A stretch of 64,000 nucleotides of DNA from Tomocerus qinae (Eukaryota > Arthropoda > Collembola > Entomobryomorpha > Tomoceridae): the NCBI GenBank assembly GCA_020055645.1, contig CM034547.1, positions 14,106,513 to 14,170,512 on the forward strand, written 5' to 3'. Positions 55,278-64,000 of this stretch are shown here, one piece after another. The notes under the pieces are model-generated. The model was not told the origin of the DNA. It did not search any database and was given only the letters and a program-made list of their open reading frames with translations. Position numbers and translations under genes: made by a program. Within the stretch, counting starts at the first letter, position 1. Each line of letters opens with the position of its first letter.

Positions 55278-57875
55278 ATGATCTTTGAAATATCTATATT
55301 AGTGTTGAGTCTATTGGTCTTTTGGTATTTAAAAGGACATAATGTTAATAGTTCAAAGAAATATCCCCCCGGTGAGTCTAAGTCTAACCTTTATAAAATT
55401 GAACTTTTTTCTAATTATGTAAATTCCTAAGACTTGTTAATGTGTATTCAGGGCCAACTAAATTGCCCTACATTGGGAACTTATTACAAATTGGCAAATT
55501 GCGTCCCAGACCTCCGTACGAAGCTTATGAAATTTTGTCCAAAGAGTATGGCCCTGTAATGAGTATTAAAGTTGGTTGTCTGGACCAGTGTAAGTGAACA
55601 ATATTGAATTCAAAATGAGAATGTGTTGCAATTTTCATTTCATGTTCTATCTTTTACTAAAATTGCAATTTCTATGTATAAGCAGTAGTTGTTCACGACT
55701 ATGAAACCATGAAAGAGATTTTGGGCAGCGAAATTTGGATCAATCGCTACTTTGATCCTTGGATGGCTCAAAGATCCTTCCATAAATCATTGGGTACCAA
55801 AAAATTTTAATTTAACACAAATAGTAGATTAAACAGACGATTTTCCTTAATATATTCTCACAAAATATTAAGGTCAATTTCTCAACTGTAAGCAAAATGA
55901 TTTGATTTGTCGGAAAAATATTTTCAGGAATAATATTCATTAGTGGAGACGTTTGGAGAGAGATGAGAAGATTTAGCATACGGACGCTAAGAGATTTTGG
56001 GTTTGGAAAGCAGAAGAGTATGGAGATGTATTTAAACGAAGAAATAAATGAATTGATGGAAAGCCTGGACGAATCGGTTAAAGAAAAGAAGTCGATATCC
56101 ATGAAGCACTTTTTCACTATATCAGTGTTGAATATTTTATGGACAATGATTGCCGGCTACAGATTTTCTTCCGACGACAAAAGACTTACAAGTTTACTGA
56201 CTTTCATTGATAAAATGACACGAGCGAATGCAGTGGGCAGTAATCTTGTAATGGCATTCCCCTTCCTTACCCATATTCTGTCGTATACACCAAATGGTCG
56301 TATGAGAAGCACTTTCATTAAACAGATGCAAGATTTTTTTACTGTATGTACTGAAAATAAAAATTGTAGAAGACACAGTAAAGCAGATACTAAATGTTAT
56401 AGCTTTTTAGGATATTTTGAAGGAGAGACGGTCAGAAGGAAGCTATAAAGAAGAACAAAAGGATTTCATTGATGTTTTCTTAAAAGAAATTGATAATCGA
56501 AAAAATGACAACCCCTTAACAAACTTCTATACAGGTTGGAGATTAAGATTGCCATAATATAGTATATTATATGTAAATTTCATGGTGTTACTATTGTACT
56601 TTCATATTATAGTATTATTCAAATTAAATATTGACAGATGAGCAGTTTATTATCGTCTGTTTCGACCTTTTCGTTGCTGGAGCCGAAACGACCAGCAACA
56701 CAATGGAATTCGCAATGCTTTATATGGTCCTTAATCCTCATGTCCAAATTAAAGTTCAGGCCGAGATTGACAAAGTGGTCGGGAGAAGCCGTTTACCATC
56801 AACTTTAGATCGATCTGAGTATTTGTTTTTTAAATTTTTGTATTTGCTTAAATTTTTAATTTAAAATATTAAGTGGTTCTGTGTAGATAGCGGAACTCAG
56901 GTCAGACTTGAAATATACGTAGATTTTTTGAAATAACTCTCAGTTTTGTATTTATATAATAGCTGCTGTTTTGAAAAAATTTATGCTCAATGCTCAGTGC
57001 ATTATATACCAAAGTCAGTATCTATAGCTGACAATTAATGACATGTTAATTATTATTCACCATGTCCATTTATCGAGATTTATTTTACTGATAGTCTGTT
57101 CAATTAATGTAGAATGCCGTATACTGAAGCTACATTGTTGGAAGTTCAACGAATGGCCAGTGTGCTTCCTATGATCATTAGGTCAGCAACTCAAAATACC
57201 AAAGTTGGGTCTTACGACATTAATGAGGTGATGATTTTTCTTGCTTGGGCAGTTTATAAGTTTCCATTTTTATTGAAAACATTTTTTGGATGTTTTGGAA
57301 GGGAACTGTTGCTGCATTGAATGTATACAGTATGCACTATAACAAAGACATGTGGGGAGACCCTGAAGTTTTCCGTCCTGAAAGATTCCTAGATGCAAAT
57401 CTCAACATCATCAATGCAAATAAAATATTACCATTCGGTCTAGGTAAATACACAATAATTTAAGAAATATACATTGATGTAAATGTAACTAAATTATTAT
57501 TAGAGTTAAGATGGAACAGATATGAAAGCATTTAGCTTTCAATTAATGTTTTCAATAATATACCCCAACGCATACCTCCATGTACTAAATTTAGCACATG
57601 AAGGTAAGGGTTGGGGTACATTATTGAAAACATTAATTGTCAATTTAATGATGTAAGTGACATTTATATTTTGAATTATCTTCATGACGTGTATAGGTAA
57701 GCGGATGTGCTTAGGGGAAGTTTTAGCAAAGGCTACAATGTTTGGATACTTTGCTGGTTTGCTGCAGCGCTATAGCTTCGAAGTTCCAACAAGTCATCCT
57801 CGACCGAATTCTAAAGCTATGAGTGGGTTTACATTATCTCCTGAACCTTTCCATGTTGTTGTCAAACCACGGTGA
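55278..57875 (+). CDS. Cytochrome P450, CYP2 clan, about 498 residues
   Basis: Exons: 55278-55371, 55452-55589, 55686-55793, 55928-56343, 56411-56534, 56638-56818, 57113-57227, 57302-57443, 57697-57875; the frames join. This is a microsomal haem-thiolate monooxygenase. Residues 1-20 form the membrane anchor, followed by the proline hinge (YPPGPTKLPYIGN). Also visible are the C-helix WREMRR, the I-helix oxygen motif AGAETTS, the K-helix EVQR, the PERF motif and the haem loop FGLGKRMCLGE with its cysteine ligand. The wording around PYTEATLLEVQR is typical of the CYP2 clan, which in arthropods includes hormone-related and detoxifying members. The substrate cannot be told. Exon 3 has tandem acceptors (AG at 55681-55682 and 55684-55685) that would add or drop one residue. 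Intron 8 carries a fold-back repeat. All key residues are present, so it looks functional. Confidence 0.93.
57540..57639. repeat. Near-perfect 100-bp palindrome (MITE-like) in P450 intron 8
   Basis: The ends CAATTAATGTTTTCAATAAT and its reverse complement match over 30 bases with one difference. The centre (about 57570-57611) is also self-complementary with a few mismatches around CTAAATTTAG. No clear target duplication was seen. It is most likely a small fold-back or MITE insertion; a structured RNA is the alternative. Confidence 0.75.
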
Positions 57876-57936
57876 ATTATCTCTTTTTCGTCTATTCATT
57901 CTGTCACTCCTGTTATGGAAAGTGCGTCCAACATTT

Positions 57937-57942
57937 AATAAA
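57937..57942 (+). terminator. Polyadenylation signal of the P450 gene
   Basis: AATAAA lies 61 bases after the P450 stop codon, on the coding strand. Confidence 0.65.
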
Positions 57943-58915
57943 ACCGATACATAGTTGACTACTTAAATCCTGTGCTAATTTTTAGAAACGTATTACATCA
58001 AAAGTGTAGTCCATCTAGCTTTCTTATTTCACAAAGTCTAACTTTCAGTATAAGGTACGTCAAACTTTGTTCACACTTGAAATGTGCTTGTCAAAATATC
58101 ACAACAAGTTAGATCCTCAATTCATTGATACCTGAGACAGGAAATGATGTTGCACACATTGTTATAATACAATACAGAGACTGATACGGACGAGAGAAAC
58201 TTTAGTACGTGATCGCAGAAAGCATGTCTATTTTCAGTCCATTGTTAATACATTGTAATCGACCATACAACGTAATATTACTAATTTTCTCTTTTACTAC
58301 TACGTAAAGTTGCATGGTAAGCTTGCATAAAGTTTCATTGTACACCTACTCTGTCTTTGTTGTACTTGTACGGGTTGTACGTAACTAAAGTATGTAAATG
58401 TTACTTGATCCTGTTCTTTTATGCAAACATTTACAAAGGAGTAACGTAGAGGAGTAGTGACGATTAGAGTATGCCTTCATACAATTAATTGGTAACTTGA
58501 CCACAAAATGCCATTGTATTGTAATATTTGCTCTCATTTAGAATTACGTGCTTGTAATTTTTGACAATGACGGCTGATGACTAATTTGGGGACTTATATG
58601 CTTTCTCTCTTGCAGAAACTTTGCATCTAAAATTTAGTTTTCACTTTGTATAATCATCAGTAAGTCAGTATCATTTTAGCATACATTACAGGTTTTCTGT
58701 GCAATTTAGCAGATCCATGCAGAAAAATACATGCACATTATACATACATCTGATTCATGTCAGTAAGTCAAAAAGCAAAGGAGAGCAGAATAAGATCAGA
58801 GATATTAGGAACATGTACTAAAAAAAGTTTCCATTTGATAACTCGGTGGCAGAAGTACAGACAATTTTATGTTTTTTAAAAACAGTGGGCAAAGTAAAGA
58901 TACTAAAATTCGGAA
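57943..58915. other. Intergenic DNA between the P450 and the small secreted peptide gene
   Basis: About 970 bases of AT-rich sequence. No gene or repeat was recognised. It should contain the promoter of the downstream peptide gene, but no convincing TATA-initiator pair was found. Confidence 0.55.
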
Positions 58916-59338
58916 ATGAAATTCTTCAGCCATATCACATTCTGCTGTTTTATTATTCTTACATACGCTGGCTATAGTGCCCACTCTGAAAAAAACGTTT
59001 CATCCTCTACCAACATTACAGGTAAGTAAATGACAGTAAAATTTCAGAATATCCAAGTAATAATATATATTTTACCACTAATTTATTGATTTTCGTTTCA
59101 TACAAAAGCGGTTGCTGGTACAAAACCTCTCGCCCTTCGCACTAGACGAAGTCCTTTCGTAATGGCTTTCCGTATGCCTCCAAAATACCCTGGTATATTT
59201 CAGATGACCGTAAATCGACCTAATTTTCTTGGTATGATGAGTAATTTTACATCCAGAATGAGAAATATGGTAATTCAACTCAGATCACTTTCAAGTAGAA
59301 GTTATGACCTTGAACAACCCAGTTATCGCTATTACTGA
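58916..59338 (+). CDS. Small secreted peptide precursor, 111 residues, unknown family
   Basis: Exons: 58916-59021 and 59109-59338, joined through a GTAAGT donor and an AAAG acceptor in frame. Residues 1-22 look like a signal peptide (MKFFSHITFCCFIILTYAGY). The second part contains RTRR at residues 46-49, which fits the furin rule R-X-[KR]-R. Cleavage there would release a 62-residue, cysteine-free, basic peptide starting SPFVMAF and ending SYRYY. Possible N-glycosylation sites are NVS and NIT before the cleavage site and NFT after it. No glycine amidation signal precedes a dibasic site, so it is not a classical amidated neuropeptide. The family was not recognised. Intron-exon structure with correct phase and a signal peptide make it a likely gene, but no domain supports it. 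The nearest polyadenylation-like signal is a variant AATATA just after the stop. Confidence 0.6.
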
Positions 59339-60333
59339 TTGAATATATTTTACAGAGTATTTTATACGCACTTCTGTCAAATAACAAATTGTTGTTGTTG
59401 TCATTATGTAATGTGTATTATTATTTGTACTTGCTTTACATAAGCATAGTAGTAATTAGTAAATTATATAGTATATTTTAGTATATTTTGGATTTACCCC
59501 AATTTTAATTAAATGATTATATTTTTCTTTAATATATAGATCATAGTCATAACGAAAGGTACTTTTTCCAAAATATACCTAAAAGTACTATAATTTTTAG
59601 TATATTTATTATGTTTTGCTGCAAACTGGACGCAGTAAACAAAAATTTTCTAAGATTTTTCTCAATGGAAAATCATACCCTTTTCCTAAGTTCTTTTCCC
59701 GAATGACGAATTTAGTTTTTCAGTGTATAATCACTTTTTAAGCCACCCGTCACTATTTTTGCCTTTTTTAAGCTAACCTAATAAAAATGAATATAATAAA
59801 TGTTTGGTAGTTTCAATTTTATTAGGTTAGGTCAAAAAAGAGGCAAATAGTGACTAGTTTTGAAAATACTTAGAAATTTGTTGCCTGATTTTTGCATTGG
59901 GAAAAAACTTAGAAAATTTTCGGTTACTGCGTCCCGTTTGCAGCAACCCAACCCATTTTTGTCCATACAAATTTTCACTGTCACAGTCATTTTTTGTATG
60001 CATACCACTTTTTTTATAATTTTATGGGTTCTTAGTGCTTATCGTAATACATGCTTTTGCCTCTAATTTTCATCGGAATATTTGTATGTACAAACGCGTC
60101 AAGAAAATAAGAAACGGAGTTTCGTATTTCTGAAAATAGAATTTGTAGATACAGTGTATGAATTATGAATAAAATAAAAATACCAATATTTTCTTGCTTC
60201 AGAAAGGAATTTATATATAAACTTTGCGTTTTAAAATTATTGTTCTCAATTGTAAATTATAGACATCCTCTCTTTCATTCACCCTCAAAGTAGGTGTAGA
60301 ATATATTTTATATGTGCACGTGTAAAGCTTGGT
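59339..60333. other. Intergenic DNA containing a fold-back repeat
   Basis: Between the secreted peptide gene and the 3' end of the TPMT-like gene. Apart from the fold-back repeat at 59616-59946 it is AT-rich, and no coding potential was supported. Confidence 0.6.
59616..59946. mobile_element. Fold-back DNA element with long terminal inverted repeats
   Basis: The left end TTGCTGCAAAC and the right end GTTTGCAGCAA are exact complements. Complementarity continues inward for roughly 150 bases per arm with scattered mismatches. Matching blocks include GGACGCAGTAA, AAAATTTTCTAAG, CACTATTT and CTAACCTAATAAAA. The centre is a short unpaired spacer near 59800. It encodes nothing. No target duplication was recognisable, so the exact ends and superfamily are uncertain; it looks older than the element at 8905-9212. 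Confidence 0.7.
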
Positions 60334-61263
60334 TCATTTTTTCATGGTTATCAGAAACCAGCTTTGACCAATATCCGATCTCATGTCTGGTACTTTCCGA
60401 AGGCTATGATTTTCTTGCAATGGAATTCGTTCTAACCATTTGTAGTCACTCCAACTTGAGTACAATTCAGTCATTTCATTGTCATCAACCGGCCGGGGTG
60501 GCCCAGGAAATTTTGTACGATCATAATCAACTATTTCCAAAAGATAACGAAATGGTACATCTAAGTAAAAAAACAATAAACCATTTTGAAAATTTCAGCT
60601 CTGCAATTGGGACAATACCTAGTATTCCCAAAATTATTATAAATCATAATAATTTTTTAATTTTAAATCATTAGAATTTTTATGTAACAAACATTAATAT
60701 ATTTCAGTATGCTAAGTAAAAGTTGGACATTATGTACAATGTAAAAGTTATTTACATTCTCCATTAGTATTTTGGACACTTCTCTGCATCATTTTGATGT
60801 AATCTGATCGTGCAGAGTAATCCATCGCAATCAGAGATCCTCGATCCCAAATGAAATCGAAAGGACCCCATTTTTCTATAGGACACTTAAAGAAGTCCCC
60901 AAAGAAAATCTTTAGTTTTCCATCCGAAGTACTATAAACAGACTCGTTCTCGTCGAATGACAATTGGAAATTGTTTTCTTTGTCCAATTCTTGAATGGCT
61001 AGTAAGACGCCTTCAACACAGAAGACTTGATATCCTAGGCTCAATAAATAAGCCAAATCTTTGGTTTTTCCGCAGAGGGGTACAAATATTTTCTTTTCTG
61101 AATTTGTCTGTAGAGAACCAGAGTTTTCTGGAGAGCCGGTTAACACCTCTATGTATTTTATGAGGATGGGGTTTATGGCATCCATGTGCCATCCTGTTCT
61201 GCTCTCAACCCATCTTTTTGCCCAGTAATCAATATCATTTTTCTCTGGTTGGATTTCACTCAT
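60334..61263 (-). CDS. Thiopurine S-methyltransferase-like enzyme, 244 residues
   Basis: Exons on the minus strand: 61263-60756 and 60560-60334, joined with phase 1 (T then AT gives Tyr). TPMT-family proteins use S-adenosylmethionine to methylate small thiol, selenium or similar substrates in the cytosol. Visible family features are the N-terminal WAKRWVESRTGWH segment, the SAM-binding FVPLCGKTKDLAYLLSLGYQVFCVEG motif region, the acidic DFIWDRGSLIAM segment, and the FPGPPRPVDDNEM segment in exon 2. The length equals that of vertebrate TPMT (about 245). The intron and local base composition argue for a resident nuclear gene and not contamination. The gene is transcribed away from the F-box gene. 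The physiological substrate in arthropods is unknown. Confidence 0.92.
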
Positions 61264-62485
61264 TTTGAATATGAATATATTTTCGGATGAGATGGAATTG
61301 AAAAAATTGGATTCGTATTTTTTTTATCTTGTACAAAAGTAATTGTAACTTGCCGGCTTAGGAAATTTTTTAATTCACCCCTACAATTGCAGAACTTCAT
61401 GTGTAAAGTAAGATACGTGCATTTGTAAGCATTCCAGCCAGCACAATTCTTACGATTAGTTACAAGTACTACGCTCGCAAAAAAAGGAGCTATCCAAGTT
61501 GACAAATCACACTAGTATCTGCATAACTTAAACCGCTGAACTAAATGCAACACATTTTAAATAATGTTGGTTTTAACAGTACGTACCACGTGCATTAAAA
61601 TCTACTCCCAAAAAACAAGAAAAATGTTTCGAAATCCATCTTTGTTGATTTGAGATTCTTAGATTTACAATTTGTATTTGTACAGTAGCCCTCAATTCTC
61701 AATTAGTCAGCTTTAACTATCATTAAAATTAAAATAATCAAAGATAAAAACAATATAAACCATTTCTGTTGCCTTAAAAGGTGCAATCACGACAGTAAGA
61801 AACGGAATTCTTGAGTACGACTCCAATTGTACAGAATTTATGGTAACCTATTGGAGTATCAGAAGGTATGGTATTACAAATAGTATTTTGAAGAATTTGA
61901 CATTTGGAGAAGCAATGGTTTTTAAAGTGAAAGGTAGCATCCTGTTCCTGTATATCACATCAATCAATACTAATAACATCATATTGTAAGCCAAAAATAT
62001 ACAAGACACAATCATTCAACTATTCGAGAGTCAATGGTATGTTATAAAATCTGAAAATATAGCTAATACTTCTGATACCCTTATACAGCATCGGTTTGAG
62101 GCACGAGTAATGCCCGGTACATGCTAGATATATACTCTACGTAAAAGAGTATAGATATATATTTGTCGTCCCTATATTTTATGCCACGCACTCCATTTAT
62201 CGATTCACCTTGGAAGGAGAAAGGGCATTACAAACGGTACATAGTGCATGAATTTATTTACCTGTATTTACTTTCACTTTACTTTCTAAGAAAGTTTAAC
62301 ACGGAGAAACAGAATTTTGGCATTTTTTGGACACCGAATTGGGGTATTTGTACTTCGACTACCTACTATTATAGACAATTTAAGGATTGTTGATGTCGTT
62401 GTAAATAGAATCTTCTATTGCGTCTCAAAAACAACCATACTAACCCGTACTTTGCAGATTGCGGAGCCCATGACTTTTGAACACG
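61264..62485. promoter_or_regulatory. Divergent intergenic region between the TPMT-like and F-box genes
   Basis: The two genes are head to head with about 1.2 kb between start codons, so both promoters should lie here. An acceptor-like TTTGCAG ends at about 62458, suggesting an upstream noncoding exon for the F-box gene. A short imperfect hairpin of TATATACTCT type lies at 62126-62160. No clear TATA-initiator pair was identified. Confidence 0.4.
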
Positions 62486-64000
62486 ATGGATGGTGAAGAA
62501 AATAATGTCAGAGTAGCAGTAGCAGACCCACAGGAAGTTGGGAATAATAACCCACCAACAGTAAATCCACTCTTAAACGATCTGGTATATGTATTATTTT
62601 ATCTAAAACAACCACTTGATATTATTTCGAAGTGTTTTTTGCTAATGATGTCCATTATTATTATTGTATGCATAGGTGATGGACTACATATTTGATTTAT
62701 TGCCTCTCAAAGACATTTTAAATTGTCGTTTGGTATGTCAGCAGTGGTGTACTCACTCTTCTGTAAAACAAATTATGCAAGATGTCAACGTGATTTCCTT
62801 TGGAGATGATACAACAGATCATGAGAAGCATTTGGAAAGACTCTCGAGTTTTAACAGTATAATGAAGAGAAGTTATTATTTGCCATTCAACAAATTTTCT
62901 CTGAGCAATCTACCTGTGAAGGAGCCTATTGTAGAAGAGTTTTTCGAAATTTTTGGCCCGACCATTAGATACTTGAAGCTTCGGATGAGTAAAGAAGATA
63001 TGAATATCTTTGATTTCGGGGAGATCCTTGTCAAAAATCTACCTAGTCTTCACACTTTAGAAATGGCCGGCTTTTCAAACAGAGCTGTGTATTCGCAAAA
63101 ATTGTTTTCAGAATACGAAACAATCCCCGAACTTCCGAGTATAAAATGTGTGATTATACAGGAAGTGCGAACACAAGTAGTAAACTTCTTGGCTGTTTTT
63201 TTCCAAGCTACAGTTAATCTGGAAGAAATTATAATTTCATCGGACACTAGAAGAGATTGGGAAAATCAGACAGGGATAATGAACACACATTCTCCAGCCA
63301 CAGTTTCAGCTTTATCTGGGTTGATATTTGCGATTAAAAATATTCACAAATTGAAGCGACTCAAATGCGAAATCTTGGACAGAGCCAATGTAAATGTACT
63401 CATCAATTTGGCTAAGCATGGGATGAAGCTCGATTCCCTTGAAATGAAAGGAGTTGCCAAAGACTGTGACTGTGATACTTTCGAAAGATTCCTTGCAACG
63501 CAACAGGATAACCTAAAGATATACAAAACATTTCAAGCGAAGGTAAACAAGCGGAAGAGAGGCCAAGATAATGTAGACCAGTTTCGACTGAAATTTCCTG
63601 ACAGAATGGATTCTTTAACTTATCTTCAATTGGCATATCGTCATAAAGATCAGTCTACACCTGTTTTCCCAATTTCTTACTATTCTCAGCTCCCTAATCT
63701 TCGTGTATTAATCATACATGGTTGTGCTTCTCTAATGGACTTAAATGAATATTTTCCTTTCTGGGCAAATCCAACCCCTCAGACATCACTCAGAAAACTA
63801 GTCCTTCCCAGTGGTGTAGAAGATGATATGTTTCCTGCAGGATTGGCCAGAATGTTTCCAAACGTAACAGATTTGGAAGTATCCTGTCCCAGCAATTCAT
63901 TTTTACAATGCTTATGGTCTTCGTGGATTAAACTCAATACTCTAAAAGTAATAACCGCTCCTGACGATAATTTAGATGCTGGATTTACAGGAATATCTCA
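62486..64000 (+). CDS. F-box protein with leucine-rich C-terminal part, truncated by window end
   Basis: Exons: 62486-62584 and 62676 to beyond 64000, joined in phase 0. The F-box straddles the splice: NPLLNDL continues into VMDYIFDLLPLKDILNCRLVCQQW, with the expected Leu, Ile, Arg-Leu-Val-Cys and Trp spacing. F-box proteins bring substrates to SCF ubiquitin ligases by binding Skp1. The remaining 400-plus residues carry irregular leucine-rich segments (for example IRYLKLRMS, LPSLHTLEMAGF, LPNLRVLIIHGC) that look like degenerate LRR substrate-binding repeats. The start was set at the first ATG (62486), because the frame upstream offers only a TTG. The substrate is unknown. The C-terminus and end of the gene lie outside the window. 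Confidence 0.85.

Noticed and set aside
60334-61263. TPMT-like gene as bacterial contamination or recent transfer
   Set aside because: It has a proper GT-AG intron in phase and local AT-rich composition, and TPMT-like genes are known in animals.

Overview
This window is nuclear DNA from an arthropod. It is AT-rich, has many short GT-AG introns, and carries typical arthropod genes: an artichoke-type leucine-rich-repeat protein, striated-muscle myosin heavy chains, a CYP2-clan P450, a thiopurine-methyltransferase-like enzyme and an F-box protein. A springtail (Collembola) or another non-insect hexapod or crustacean fits best, because two muscle myosin genes sit in tandem and lack the mutually exclusive exons of insect Mhc. 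This taxon is an inference; no marker in the window fixes it.

Layout. Positions 1 to about 17.6 kb hold no supportable coding gene. They contain one clear non-autonomous DNA transposon, a near-palindromic hAT-like MITE at 8905-9212 with an intact 8-bp target duplication. From 17.6 to 24.9 kb (+) lies a ten-coding-exon artichoke (atk)-like gene of about 1586 residues: signal peptide, LRRs, LRRCT, a long Pro/Ser/Thr-rich tail and a GPI-type C-terminus. Two complete tandem muscle myosin II heavy chain genes follow on the + strand: Mhc copy 1 (27.96-40.98 kb, about 1944 residues) and Mhc copy 2 (43.15-54.61 kb, about 1952 residues). Each has a 34-nt noncoding first exon starting at the same kind of initiator. 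Their exon boundaries match except for two introns found only in copy 1. A P450 (55.28-57.88 kb, +), a two-exon gene for a 111-residue secreted peptide precursor (58.92-59.34 kb, +), a TPMT-like methyltransferase (60.33-61.26 kb, -) and the 5' part of an F-box gene (62.49 kb to the window end, +) complete the window. Two further fold-back repeats lie in this last part, one inside a P450 intron.

How the genes relate. The two myosins are the central feature. They share gene structure, promoter position and patches of near-identical DNA that suggest gene conversion, yet differ in the regions that insects vary by alternative splicing (around residues 300-335, the converter, and the C-terminal tailpiece). 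The pair may therefore do by duplication what insects do by splicing. The other genes look like unrelated neighbours. No CRISPR array, rRNA, tRNA or virus-derived element was recognised. All exon boundaries were read by eye from splice sites and reading frame.
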